NCBI GenBank assembly: GCA_024998685.1
Contig: JACOEH010000017.1
Location: forward strand, 27,495 to 91,494
DNA length: 64,000 nucleotides
Origin: Nitrospira sp.
GTDB lineage: Bacteria; Nitrospirota; Nitrospiria; Nitrospirales; Nitrospiraceae
Direction: 5' to 3'
This document shows positions 19,260-28,256 of the stretch, in pieces; position 1 is the stretch's first letter; each line of letters starts with the position of its first letter. The notes below the pieces were generated by a model. It made no database searches. It was not told the origin of the DNA and was given only the letters and a program-made list of their open reading frames with translations. Position numbers and translations under genes: made by a program.

Positions 19260-22200
19260 ATGGCACTCTGGAGCCGGTCTTACAGCCTCCAGCAGAAGAT
19301 CATCGCAGCGATCGTGATGGTCGGTCTCTTGCCCCTTACTCTCCTGCTTGCCCTCATCTATGTCGAGGAGCGACGCGCCTTGCGAGAGTCGACGGGAGCG
19401 AATTTCAAAGAAGTGGCCGTCGAAGCAGCCCGTCGGATCGAAATACACATTACTCAAGGTATGAACGAAGCCCAACAACTCGCGACAACACCCTTCCTGC
19501 GCACCGCAGTGTCGGAGGCCAACCGAACGTACGAGGGCAAAGACGCTCAGAGTATTTCCGAAATCATCAAGGACTGGCAACAGCGGTGGGGGCAGCGCGA
19601 CAAGCGGAGCGAATTTCCGCACTTCGTCAATCGAATCGTAACCAACTACCTGATCCGATGGCATGAAATTCGAAAGTCGGACTATATCGGCATTTTGGTC
19701 ACCGACGGACAGGGGGCCTTGGTCGTCAGTTCGATTCCTCAAGTGGAGTATTCCTATGCGAAGACCGCCTGGTGGCAGGCGGTGATACAAGGCGACAGTC
19801 AGCACCCGTATGTGAGCGAAATCGCCTTCGACCCATCCTTCGGGACCCACGTGGTCGTGGTGGCTGCTCCGATTCTGGATGATCGACGTCAGGCTGTGAT
19901 CGGAGCTGTGACGATTCTGCTTCGGCGTGACACATTGTTTCAGTCCATTGCGGAGGGCTCCTTCGGCGTGACAGGCCATGCCATGCTGTTCGCCTCGGAC
20001 GGGGGTGTGGTGATTTGCCCGGTCCTTGGACCGGAGGCGCACTCGATCGATGCCGAATTGCTCGGTACGCTGGGGGCTACGAAATCAGGATGGACAGTGG
20101 CCGTCGACGATTCGCACGGAAACAAACACGCCCTGATCGGGTTTGCGCCGGTGCGGTTTTCTGAACAACTGGCGAAAGGCAGTCTCGGGGGAAAACGGTG
20201 GATGACCCTGGTGCGTCAGGATGCGGCGGAAACGTTCGCTCCGCTGGGTGAGCTGATGACCAAGATGCTGTTGTTCGGCTCGGTGGTGCTGATAGGACTT
20301 GGAGGAATCGGAGTCGTCGTCGCCCGCCGGATCGCGCGTCCGATTCGACTCTTACATGACGGAGTGCAGCAGATCGGGAGCGGTCATTTGGAGCAGCGGG
20401 TGGAGTTGAAGACCGGCGACGAAATCGAAGGGCTTGCCCAGGCCTTCAATCAGATGGCGTCCAATCTGCAACGTTCGTTCGGGCAGCTGGAGCAACGAAT
20501 GACGGAGGTCCGGCAGTTGGAGGAAAAATATCGAGATCTGATCGAGCATGCTCCGGAAATGATCTGTCAACTGGATCGGGGCGGCCGACTGGTGCACGTC
20601 AATAAGACCGGCCTCGACAAATTCGGGTATACCTCCGACGAAATGTTAGGCATGAAGCTATGGGAGTGTGCTGCCGCCGGACAGGAATTGAACATATTGC
20701 ATTTTCTGGAGCGGCTCGTTTCACACGGCCAAAGCTCGATGGAGACGGTGCTGTTGGCCAAGGATGGACGGGTGATGGATGTGGAGGTTCATGGGACGGC
20801 GCTGTTCGATCAAGAGCGGGGCGGGCTGATTCACTCGCGTGCGTTCGTTCGAGATGTGACCGAACGGCGTCGGTTGGAGCGGGAGATACAGCGGTATACC
20901 GTCGGATTGGAGCAGGCGGTGTCGGAACGGACACAGCAACTGACGGTCTCGCAAGCCCGCTACAAGGCCTTGTTCGACTTCGTGGCGGATTCTGTTTTTA
21001 TGGTGAGTGAAACGGGGTCCGTTGTCGCCGTCAATGAACGGGAAGAGCGGGTGCTCGGCTATGCCGACTCGGAGATCGTCGGAAAAAACTTTCTCGATAT
21101 CGTGCCGGACGCGCACCACCGGAATTTTACGGACTGGTTGTGCGATGTCAGTACGGAGCAACGGCAGGTCGCCACTCAGGAAATGACCGTGTACGACGCC
21201 GATCGCCATGAGATTCCGGTGGAAATGGACCTGATCCGCGTGGGGGGGACCGAACCAGTGCTGGTGATGGTACAGCTTCGCGATATTACCGATCGGAAAA
21301 AGCTCGAGCGCCAACTGCAATCATACCGAGAAGATCTCGAATTCAAAGTACGAGCGCGCACCAGAGAGATCGAAGAGACCAAGCAATACCTGGAAAATTT
21401 GCTCGAGAATGCCAACGACGTCATCTATACACTCGACTTGGATCAACAGTTCACCTATGTCAACGGCAAGATCAATGCGTGGGGGTATCGCAAAGATGAT
21501 TTGATCGGCCGGCCGTATCTCTCGCTCCTGTCACGGCGTCATCGGGGACGGCGTCTCAAGAGCACATTGGATATCGGAGCCAAGCAGGTGTACGAGGTCG
21601 AAGTGGTGACTCGACTGGGTGAAGTGCGTGCCGTCATGGTCAGTGTTTCTCCCCTTCAAGGGGCCGACGGGAAAATCCTCGGAGTGCTCGGCATCGCGCG
21701 TGATATGACGGAGACGAAGAAGCTGGAGCGACAGATTCGTCATGCAGAAAAACTGGCCTCAATCGGTCAATTGGCGGCGGGGGTGGCTCATGAAATCAAC
21801 AATCCACTGGGGGGCATCCTCAATTGTCTCTACAATCTTCGAAAAGGGTCCCTCTCCCCGGCACGCCAAGAAGAATACTGGGCTTCCATGGAACATGGCG
21901 TCCGACGTGTTCAAAAGATCGTTCGGCAGTTGCTCGACTTTTCACAGCAGCACGAACCGGCATTCAGCCCCGCCGATATCAACCGAATCGTCGACCAGGT
22001 ACTGGGGCTGACTACCCATCTCTTTGTTCCCAATCGGATTCGCTTGGAAACATTCCCCGGCCATGGCTTGCCCAACGTCATGGTTGATCGGCATATGATC
22101 GAACAGGTCTTGATGAACTTGATCTTGAACGCCGTGCAAGCCATGAAAAACGGCGGAGTGCTGACACTCAGGACATCCGTGGCAGAGGGCATCTGCCGGG

Positions 22201-22439
22201 TCGAGGTGAATGATACGGGTTCCGGCATTCCTGCATCAGTGCTCCCGCGGGTCTTTGACCCGTTTTTTACGACCAAAGGAGAAGGTGAAGGGACGGGGCT
22301 GGGACTCTCGGTCAATCTCGGCATCATGGAACGGCATGGCGGAAATATTTTGGTCGAGAGTGAAGTCGGGAAGGGAACGACCTTCACACTGTGCCTGCCC
22401 GTGTCACGAGAGCGTACCTTTGCGGAGAAGGAAGCATGA
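19260..22439 (+). CDS. Multi-PAS membrane sensor histidine kinase
   Basis: A kinase of 1059 residues. The track starts at TTG 19182, but ATG 19260 gives MALWSRSYSLQQKI and directly precedes the first helix, so I prefer it. Order: helix 1 (about 13-35), a large periplasmic Cache-type sensor to about 320, helix 2, HAMP (about 357-410), three PAS domains joined by coiled coils, HisKA with His844 in AAGVAHEINNPLGG, and HATPase_c with NLILNAVQAM, DTGSGIP and GTGLGLS. The H-box type resembles NtrB-like kinases. Its stop overlaps the start of the NtrC-type gene, so the two form a cognate pair. The signal is unknown. Confidence 0.88.
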   Translation: MALWSRSYSLQQKIIAAIVMVGLLPLTLLLALIYVEERRALRESTGANFKEVAVEAARRIEIHITQGMNEAQQLATTPFLRTAVSEANRTYEGKDAQSISEIIKDWQQRWGQRDKRSEFPHFVNRIVTNYLIRWHEIRKSDYIGILVTDGQGALVVSSIPQVEYSYAKTAWWQAVIQGDSQHPYVSEIAFDPSFGTHVVVVAAPILDDRRQAVIGAVTILLRRDTLFQSIAEGSFGVTGHAMLFASDGGVVICPVLGPEAHSIDAELLGTLGATKSGWTVAVDDSHGNKHALIGFAPVRFSEQLAKGSLGGKRWMTLVRQDAAETFAPLGELMTKMLLFGSVVLIGLGGIGVVVARRIARPIRLLHDGVQQIGSGHLEQRVELKTGDEIEGLAQAFNQMASNLQRSFGQLEQRMTEVRQLEEKYRDLIEHAPEMICQLDRGGRLVHVNKTGLDKFGYTSDEMLGMKLWECAAAGQELNILHFLERLVSHGQSSMETVLLAKDGRVMDVEVHGTALFDQERGGLIHSRAFVRDVTERRRLEREIQRYTVGLEQAVSERTQQLTVSQARYKALFDFVADSVFMVSETGSVVAVNEREERVLGYADSEIVGKNFLDIVPDAHHRNFTDWLCDVSTEQRQVATQEMTVYDADRHEIPVEMDLIRVGGTEPVLVMVQLRDITDRKKLERQLQSYREDLEFKVRARTREIEETKQYLENLLENANDVIYTLDLDQQFTYVNGKINAWGYRKDDLIGRPYLSLLSRRHRGRRLKSTLDIGAKQVYEVEVVTRLGEVRAVMVSVSPLQGADGKILGVLGIARDMTETKKLERQIRHAEKLASIGQLAAGVAHEINNPLGGILNCLYNLRKGSLSPARQEEYWASMEHGVRRVQKIVRQLLDFSQQHEPAFSPADINRIVDQVLGLTTHLFVPNRIRLETFPGHGLPNVMVDRHMIEQVLMNLILNAVQAMKNGGVLTLRTSVAEGICRVEVNDTGSGIPASVLPRVFDPFFTTKGEGEGTGLGLSVNLGIMERHGGNILVESEVGKGTTFTLCLPVSRERTFAEKEA

Positions 22440-23890
22440 AAGGGCTGACCATTCTGCTGGTCGACGATGAGCCCTTGATGCGCCTTTCCATGATGGACGC
22501 ATTGGAGGCTGTCGGCTGCGATGTCCGAGCGGTACCGACCGGTACGGAGGGGATCGAGGCGATCCGAGAGAAAACATTTGATTTAGTCATCACCGATCTC
22601 CGGTTACCTGGTGTGGACGGGTTGACTGTGCTCCAGACGGCAAAAGACAAGGAGCCCCAGACCGAGGTGCTCGTCATTACCGCACATGGATCGGTAGAAA
22701 CAGCCGTTGAAGCCATGAAATTGGGGGCGTTTGATTACATCACGAAGCCGTTCCAAATGGATGAATTGCTCCTGATCGTTGAGCGGGTCGGCAGCATGAT
22801 CACACTCCGTCGGGAGAATCAGGATCTCAAACACCAACTGGAGGACAAGTTCTGCTTCAACGGTATTTTAGGGGCGAACAGTCAGATGCGCGCCGTGCTG
22901 GATAAGATCAAGCTCGTGGCTGAGACCGATTCTACCGTCCTGATCGTCGGGGAGAGCGGAACCGGAAAGGAACTTGTCGCCAATGCGCTGCATCAGAACA
23001 GCGCGCGAAAAGGGTATCCGCTGATCAAAGTCAGCTGTGCCGCGTTGCCGGAGACGTTGCTGGAAGCGGAACTCTTCGGCCATGAGAAAGGCGCGTTTAC
23101 GGGTGCTCTGCGTCAGCGTCGCGGGCGATTCGAAATGGCGAATCAAGGAACCTTGTTCCTTGATGAAATCGGCGAAATCTCCCCTGTGGTGCAGGTGAAA
23201 CTCTTGCGCGTCCTGCAAGAGCGTACCTTCGAACGGCTCGGGAGCAATGAGCCGATCGAAGCGGATGTGCGGCTGGTGTGTGCCACACAGAAAGATTTGC
23301 GTAAAGAAGTGGCTCGGGGCCGGTTCCGCGAAGACCTCTTTTACCGACTCAACGTCGTACCCATCGTCGTTCCACCGCTCAGGCAACGCCAAGAAGACAT
23401 TATGGTGATCGCCGATCATGTCCTCGAAGCATGCTCGCTCAAGCTGAACAAGCAACTGCGTGGCTTTTCCCAGCAGGCGCGTGAATTGTTGCTTCGCTAT
23501 TCGTACCCGGGAAATGTGCGGGAATTGGAGAACATGGTCGAGCGGTCTGTGGCTCTGGGGCGAGATCGGGCCGCGGTGCAACCGGCCGACCTCTGTGGAT
23601 TTCAAGCCTGCCCCTACCTGGGGGATGTCCAACAAGAATCCTGCGGGTTCTGTAGCGAAGGGTTGACCGGAGGGAAAAAAAAGAAGGATTCGCCCTTGAC
23701 CTCGCTCGCCGCCGCACGAGAAAGTTTCGAGAAGGACTACATCGTCTCCGTATTGGAGCGCACCGACGGGAGCCGCACGAACGCCTCGAGAATCTTGGGA
23801 TTGTCCAGAAAGGCCCTGTGGGAAAAATGCAAACGCTATGGTATTCCGTCGGCGCACAGCGACGCCGCGGAGATAGAGGAGGGATCATGA
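22436..23890 (+). CDS. NtrC-family sigma-54-dependent response regulator
   Basis: The kinase stop and ATG 22436 overlap as ATGA; the earlier track start lies inside the kinase. Order: receiver domain with phospho-acceptor in VITDLRLPGVDG (about residue 54), AAA+ domain with Walker A GESGTGKE, the sigma-54 contact loop GAFTGA at about residue 219, Walker B FLDEIGE, and a C-terminal Fis-type helix-turn-helix (NASRILGLSRKALWEKCKRYGI). An unusual insert CPYLGDVQQESCGFCSEG in the linker has three cysteines and could bind metal or be redox-sensitive. It activates sigma-54 promoters; targets are unknown. Confidence 0.92.
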   Translation: MKGLTILLVDDEPLMRLSMMDALEAVGCDVRAVPTGTEGIEAIREKTFDLVITDLRLPGVDGLTVLQTAKDKEPQTEVLVITAHGSVETAVEAMKLGAFDYITKPFQMDELLLIVERVGSMITLRRENQDLKHQLEDKFCFNGILGANSQMRAVLDKIKLVAETDSTVLIVGESGTGKELVANALHQNSARKGYPLIKVSCAALPETLLEAELFGHEKGAFTGALRQRRGRFEMANQGTLFLDEIGEISPVVQVKLLRVLQERTFERLGSNEPIEADVRLVCATQKDLRKEVARGRFREDLFYRLNVVPIVVPPLRQRQEDIMVIADHVLEACSLKLNKQLRGFSQQARELLLRYSYPGNVRELENMVERSVALGRDRAAVQPADLCGFQACPYLGDVQQESCGFCSEGLTGGKKKKDSPLTSLAAARESFEKDYIVSVLERTDGSRTNASRILGLSRKALWEKCKRYGIPSAHSDAAEIEEGS

Positions 23891-24294
23891 ATGTTCGGTG
23901 CCACGTTAGCCTTATCTCGTTCAGCATGGTTCTATTCGCGGGAAGCGGGTATGCCGCCGAGCCGGCGGAAGTGGAACAATTCGTCAAGGCACGAATCGAG
24001 ATCGGTGAGATGATGACGAACTATTTCAAGGGTGGAACGGGCTATGGCGAGGGGCAGCGTCCGTCGCAGGACCAAATGCGACAAATGGGAGCGGACATCA
24101 ATACTAAACTCACTGCGCTCCTCGCCAAGCACGATTTGACGCTCGATGAATATCGCAAACGCAGCCCCGGGGTATTTGCGGATGATGCGGCGGTCAAAAG
24201 CTATCTCAATGAGCATCCGGACCTGAAACAACGTTATGAGGCGCTCCCACTCGATCGAATGGGGCGTGGTGGGAGTACGGGCCGGGGGTACTGA
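23887..24294 (+). CDS. Small exported protein, unknown function (DUF4168-like appearance)
   Basis: A product of 135 residues from ATG 23887, which overlaps the regulator stop as ATGA; the track start at 23818 is an artefact inside ntrC. A signal peptide ends near GYAAEPA. The rest is helical and polar: VEQFVKARIEIGEMMTNYF, MGADINTKLTALLAKHDLTLDEYRK and LNEHPDLKQRYEALP, closing with a Gly/Arg tail. Small exported helical proteins with a similar plan are labelled DUF4168, but I am not certain. Tight coupling to the kinase/regulator pair suggests a periplasmic accessory or sensor-modulating protein. Confidence 0.65.
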   Translation: MNVRCHVSLISFSMVLFAGSGYAAEPAEVEQFVKARIEIGEMMTNYFKGGTGYGEGQRPSQDQMRQMGADINTKLTALLAKHDLTLDEYRKRSPGVFADDAAVKSYLNEHPDLKQRYEALPLDRMGRGGSTGRGY

Positions 24295-24336
24295 CTTCTA
24301 TCCGGCCACATTGCTCCGGAATAAGGCGTTGCCCTT

Positions 24337-25308
24337 TTGCAATACGTTCATCTCGGTCGCTCAGGACTGAAAGTCAGTCGGCTCTGTCTCGGCACGATGA
24401 ATTTCGGGCCGCAGACCAGCGAAGCGGACAGCTTCGCCTTGATGGATCGAGCCTTGGAGCTCGGTATCAACTTTTTCGACACGGCAAACGTGTACGGCTG
24501 GAAGGTCGGTGAAGGATGGACGGAGCAGATCATCGGCCGCTGGTTCGCACGAGGAGGAGACCGCCGAGACAAAGTGGTGTTGGCCACGAAGGTCTACGGC
24601 CGCATGGGTGACTGGCCCAATCAGTCACGTCTCTCGGCCGTACACATCAAGCGAGCGTGCGAGGACAGTCTCCGACGGTTGAAGACGGATTGGATCGATG
24701 TGTATCAAATGCATCATGTCGATCGAGAAACACCATGGGAAGAAATCTGGCAAGCGATGGAGCAGTTGGTCAGGGAAGGCAAAGTGGTCTATGTGGGCAG
24801 CAGCAATTTTGCCGGTTGGCACGTGGCCCAGGCTCAGGAAGCCGCGCGCAGCCGTCACTTTTTGGGGCTGGTGTCGGAGCAAAGTCTCTATAACCTCAAT
24901 GAACGTACGATTGAATTGGAAGTCATTCCTGCCTGTGAAGCCTACGGCATCGGTCTGATCCCGTGGAGTCCGCTCGGTCGGGGATTGTTGGCCGGCGTTC
25001 TGCAGGCCGACAACGTTGGTCGGCGAGCGGACGTCGACTTGAAACAAGAGGTCATCAAGTCCCGCCCCAAATTGGAAGCGTACGAGGGGCTGTGCGCACG
25101 GATTGGTGAAACACCGGCGAATGTCGCGCTTGCCTGGCTGCTGCACCAACGAGCGGTCACTTCACCCATTCTCGGTCCTCGCACAATGGAACAGCTGGAA
25201 GGGGCTATGAGGGCATTGAGCCTCTCCCTGGGCGGCGACATCTTGCAACAACTCGACGAGCTCTTTCCTGGACCCGGTGGAGCGGCGCCGGAGTCCTATG
25301 CCTGGTAG
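24337..25308 (+). CDS. Aldo/keto reductase
   Basis: An NAD(P)H-dependent oxidoreductase with a TIM barrel, 323 residues. The catalytic tetrad is visible: Asp and Tyr in FFDTANVYGW, Lys in VVLATKVYG, and His in VYQMHHVD. The cofactor-binding end includes ILGPRTMEQL. The subgroup resembles YajO/YghZ-like reductases, substrate unknown. Start is TTG 24337 with a weak AATAAGG upstream. It stands alone, followed by a long intergenic stretch. Confidence 0.88.
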   Translation: MQYVHLGRSGLKVSRLCLGTMNFGPQTSEADSFALMDRALELGINFFDTANVYGWKVGEGWTEQIIGRWFARGGDRRDKVVLATKVYGRMGDWPNQSRLSAVHIKRACEDSLRRLKTDWIDVYQMHHVDRETPWEEIWQAMEQLVREGKVVYVGSSNFAGWHVAQAQEAARSRHFLGLVSEQSLYNLNERTIELEVIPACEAYGIGLIPWSPLGRGLLAGVLQADNVGRRADVDLKQEVIKSRPKLEAYEGLCARIGETPANVALAWLLHQRAVTSPILGPRTMEQLEGAMRALSLSLGGDILQQLDELFPGPGGAAPESYAW

Positions 25309-25530
25309 CCCGCCATCTTTCATCGTACTTACTCCCCGCGTATAAACATCAACGATGTTCCAAATAATCCGCTCTCGCGGCAAGAGATGAATATGTATTC
25401 GCCTACCGCGGGCCATTCGGCTCTGGTTTGAGAAATTGGTCCCTGGATCTTTTTCACCATTCGACGGAGCCATCTTTCTTCTTCTCAGCCCTTGACAGAT
25501 ACAAAACGTCGCTCCTGATGCTGAGAACCT

Positions 25531-25564
25531 CCATCCACAGAAAAGTTGAGAACCTGTGGATAAC
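25531..25564. promoter_or_regulatory. DnaA boxes (pair 1)
   Basis: TGTGGATAA at 25555-25563 is a perfect consensus DnaA box in reverse orientation (TTATCCACA). CCATCCACA at 25531-25539 is a near match with two mismatches. Together they give two candidate sites 15 bases apart, on opposite strands. Confidence 0.55.
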
Positions 25565-25771
25565 GATCCGAATAAAGGCACTTGTGAGTGGGCGGCCGGC
25601 GGCGGCCATAGGATGTCAAGCAGATTTTTCTAGGTATGCGTGAAAACATGCAGAAGTATTACGCAGGACACTATTAGTTGTGGCCGACTTGCTAGGAGGC
25701 GGATGCCTAAAAAATAGGCGAATCGATGAATCCACGCGCTATTTGCCTCGTCCCTTCTCAAATCCAGAGAC

Positions 25772-25792
25772 TTGTTCACAAGGTTATCCACA
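25772..25792. promoter_or_regulatory. DnaA boxes (pair 2)
   Basis: TTATCCACA at 25784-25792 is a perfect DnaA box. TTGTTCACA at 25772-25780 is a one-mismatch box on the same strand, 12 bases from start to start, a phasing seen in cooperative DnaA binding. Confidence 0.55.
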
Positions 25793-25916
25793 GAAGATGG
25801 GGAGTAAAAATTACCATGCCGATTCGCAGGTAGTTCGTTTTCCATGTGAATTTTATTCGATTGCGAGGAACTTTCTTTCGTCTCTGCGGTTAGAGGGAGG
25901 GAGGAGAAAACAGTTG

Positions 25917-26492
25917 TCAGTCGTAAGGCGGAGCATGACCCGGCTTCCACTTGATGCTACAACCGATGCTGGCTCTCTGGTTCCCGTCGACCGGCTGGCC
26001 GACGTGCACGGCTTGGATGGCGGCGCGGAGGTCACGGCCCGTGACCGGCTTGTTGTTGCCGGGTCGGCTCTCATCCAATTGCCCGCGATACACCAGACGC
26101 CGATCTCGATCAAAGAGATAAAAGTCCGGCGTGCAGGCGGCGCGATAGGCCTTCGCAACTTCCTGCGTCTCGTCGTGGCAAAATGGAAAGGTCAATCCCA
26201 GGCGTAAGGCCATTTCTTTGAGCTTGGGAGGCGAGTCATCGGGATATCCGACCGAGTCATTGCTGCTGATGGCCATGATGCCTAAATCCGTGTCGCGATA
26301 GTCGCGTCCAAGCCTGGCAAGCTCCTGCTCGACATGCACCACGTACGGGCAATGTCTGCAGATAAACATCACCAAGAGAGCGGTTTTATCGGCAAATGAT
26401 TCGAGTGAATAGGTCCGGCCGCTCACGACATCGTGCAGTGAGAAGGGCGGTGCGGCTGTTCCCAGGGGAAGCATGGCGGATGGTGTCGCCAC
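25917..26492 (-). CDS. Thioredoxin-like/AhpC-TSA family protein
   Basis: A thiol-redox protein of 191 residues. The track start (26561) is long; on the minus strand AAGGAG precedes GTG 26492, opening MATPSAMLPLGTAAPPFSLHD, a standard start for this family. The motif FICRHCPYVV holds the CxxC pair near residue 55, followed by thioredoxin-fold elements GIMAISSND and CTPDFYLFDRDRRLVYRGQL. There is no signal peptide, so a cytoplasmic redox role is likely. It is divergent from the SIMPL gene. Confidence 0.8.
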   Translation of the reverse strand: MATPSAMLPLGTAAPPFSLHDVVSGRTYSLESFADKTALLVMFICRHCPYVVHVEQELARLGRDYRDTDLGIMAISSNDSVGYPDDSPPKLKEMALRLGLTFPFCHDETQEVAKAYRAACTPDFYLFDRDRRLVYRGQLDESRPGNNKPVTGRDLRAAIQAVHVGQPVDGNQRASIGCSIKWKPGHAPPYD

Positions 26493-26658
26493 AATGGCAG
26501 CTCCTTTTTGATGCTGGTAAGGAAGAAGATGCCGCATGTCGCCGGCTGGGTCAAGTACCAATGAGGTGGCGGCGTTTCTTGCGCCATAGTTGAGGGGAAG
26601 CTATGCTGCCGCAGTGATGACAGAGATGAGTTGTCCCGTCGTTGAGAGGAGGATGAGG

Positions 26659-27387
26659 ATGAGCATGTGGATTGTTTGGTGGCTGGTGCTGCTGGGGTTT
26701 CCAATCGCGGTGCAGGCCCATGATGAGACGAAGCCCGAGATGCCGACCCTCACGGTCAGCGAAACCGGGACGGTAACGCACGCGCCGGATACGGCTTTTG
26801 TGACGTTCGGCTTGGACAGTCCCGGTAAAGTACTCGCCGAGGCGCAAAAACGGAACAGCGTCACCATGAGCCATGTCATGGATCGGCTGCGGGACTTACA
26901 GATCGACAAGGACCTGATCCAAACCTCGTCCTTTACGGTCTCTCCGCAGTATCGACCGCCGCCTAAACGCTCCGCCGATACGCCGCCTGCTCCTCCGGAA
27001 ATTATCGGCTACGTCGTCAGCAATATGGTAACGGTGGAAATCCGTGCCCTCGACAGAATCGGCACAGTAATCGAAGAAGTCTTAAAAGCCGGTGCGAACA
27101 GCTTTCGCGGGTTGCACTGGGGGTTGCGTGATGAACAATCAGTACGTCTGAGCGCATTGAAACAGGCTGCGGCCAAGGCGCGCGAGAAAGCGGCGGTGCT
27201 GAGCGAGGCGCTGCAGGTGAAACTTGTGCGGGTGTTATCAGTCAGCGAAGGCGGACATGTGGTCAGACCGGCCGCTCCGATGGCGCGTATGGCCATGGAG
27301 GCGAGTGCAGGCGAGGTGCTGATCTCGCCGGGGGAGATGAAAGTCGAGGCGTCGGTGACGCTGGTCTACGAAATCGCTCCAAACTGA
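26659..27387 (+). CDS. SIMPL domain (DUF541) exported protein
   Basis: A product of 242 residues. AGGAGG at 26647-26652 fits ATG 26659 (MSMWIVWW), better than the upstream track start. The signal peptide is cleaved near VQAHDE. The SIMPL/DUF541 domain shows LTVSETGTVTHAPDTAFVTFGL at its start, then two long alternating halves and a closing MKVEASVTLVYEI. The family forms oligomeric periplasmic or outer-surface proteins of poorly known role. It is followed by a short coding relic. Confidence 0.8.
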   Translation: MSMWIVWWLVLLGFPIAVQAHDETKPEMPTLTVSETGTVTHAPDTAFVTFGLDSPGKVLAEAQKRNSVTMSHVMDRLRDLQIDKDLIQTSSFTVSPQYRPPPKRSADTPPAPPEIIGYVVSNMVTVEIRALDRIGTVIEEVLKAGANSFRGLHWGLRDEQSVRLSALKQAAAKAREKAAVLSEALQVKLVRVLSVSEGGHVVRPAAPMARMAMEASAGEVLISPGEMKVEASVTLVYEIAPN

Positions 27388-27560
27388 AGCGCGGCGCTTC
27401 TTTGCAGGACTCAGATCATCTGCAGAGACCATTGGAAGCGATCGATGCGGACATCGAGGCGATCGAGCAGGATCTCGTAAAGATGTTAAGCATCCTCAAG
27501 GTAAGGCTTGCGCACTCATGTGTCCCAGGCTATCATTCTGCTATCGTTGGCGACAGATAG
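27388..27560 (+). pseudogene. Possible relic of a coiled-coil C-terminus (HsdM-like)
   Basis: In the SIMPL frame after its stop, an open stretch without a start encodes LQRPLEAIDADIEAIEQDLV and then KMLSILK. This acidic coiled-coil tail resembles, from memory, C-termini of type I restriction methylases (HsdM). It leads into toxin-antitoxin and restriction genes, so I read it as a possible remnant of a lost type I system. Weakly supported. Confidence 0.25.
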
Positions 27561-27576
27561 CGGAAAGCGAGGAACA

Positions 27577-27810
27577 ATGGCTCAAATTCTCATCAGAAAC
27601 TTGGACGACAAACTGGTTGGACGGCTCAAAAAGCGGGCTAAGGGGCATGGGCGATCGTTGCAGGCCGAGGCGAAGCGGATTCTGGAAGAGGCCGCGCCCG
27701 ACTATGAGGCGGTCTGGAGGCGGATCGATCGTTTCCGCAACAAGCTGAAGCGGTCGGGGCGAACCTTCAGCGACAGCGCCGAGTTGATCCGAGAGGATCG
27801 CGATCGGTGA
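27577..27810 (+). CDS. FitA/VapB-type antitoxin
   Basis: A protein of 77 residues from ATG 27577 with GCGAGGAAC upstream; the longer track start is not needed. The N-terminus MAQILIRNLDDKLVGRLKKR is a ribbon-helix-helix DNA-binding domain like FitA, then a short tail. It likely represses its own promoter and neutralises the PIN toxin, whose start overlaps its stop as GTGA. Confidence 0.82.
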   Translation: MAQILIRNLDDKLVGRLKKRAKGHGRSLQAEAKRILEEAAPDYEAVWRRIDRFRNKLKRSGRTFSDSAELIREDRDR

Positions 27811-28229
27811 GCCACTATGTGGTTGACGCGAGTGTCGCGGTCAAGTGGTTTGTCTCGGAAGTCCATAGCGATCCAGCGCTTCGGCTGCGCGACCAAGCGC
27901 ATACCTTGCATGCGCCGGCTTTCTTTACATTGGAATTCGCCAATGCGCTGTGCAAAAAGCTGCGGCGGGAAGAGTTGACGAAAGCGCAAGCCAGATACGC
28001 TCTTGGCGAGTTGCACAATATCCCGTTATTCCGGCATGCCGACGACGCACTCCTCCCCTCTGCCTTCGATCTTGCCGCTGACACACAAGCCGCCTTGTAC
28101 GACTGCTTGTATCTGGCCTTGGCTTTCATCGTCGACGCCCGGTTTGTGACGGCAGATCGGAAGTGTGCGGAGACTCTGACGCGATCTCGTTACGGCTCAT
28201 ACCTCTTGTGGATCGAAGACGTCCCATGA
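27807..28229 (+). CDS. PIN-domain ribonuclease toxin (VapC/FitB-like)
   Basis: A toxin of 140 residues from GTG 27807, overlapping the antitoxin stop. The PIN acidic residues are visible: Asp in VVDASVAVKWF, Glu in TLEFANALCK, Asp in ALYDCLYLALA, and Asp in ARFVTADRK. PIN toxins cleave tRNA or rRNA in the cytoplasm when the antitoxin is degraded. The full acidic set suggests an active toxin. Confidence 0.85.
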   Translation: MSHYVVDASVAVKWFVSEVHSDPALRLRDQAHTLHAPAFFTLEFANALCKKLRREELTKAQARYALGELHNIPLFRHADDALLPSAFDLAADTQAALYDCLYLALAFIVDARFVTADRKCAETLTRSRYGSYLLWIEDVP

Positions 28230-28256
28230 GGTGGAAGCCCTGTCCGGCCTATCCTC

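Larger units (their letters stand above)
25309..25916. other. 608-bp intergenic region with DnaA-box cluster
   Basis: No convincing gene is present; the track ORFs here lack ribosome sites and domain content. The region contains two perfect DnaA boxes in opposite orientations, weaker boxes beside them, and an AT-rich stretch around 25800-25875. A long non-coding region with this content is either an initiation-related locus or a DnaA-binding/regulatory site. Confidence 0.5.

Noticed and set aside
24301-24336. Sigma-54 promoter before the aldo/keto reductase (ggccacattgctcc)
   Set aside because: GG and GC elements are nine bases apart rather than the required spacing, so it does not fit the -24/-12 consensus.
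25428-26207. Plus-strand ORFs 25428-25643 and 25680-26207
   Set aside because: They lack ribosome sites and domains; the second overlaps the thioredoxin-like gene on the other strand.
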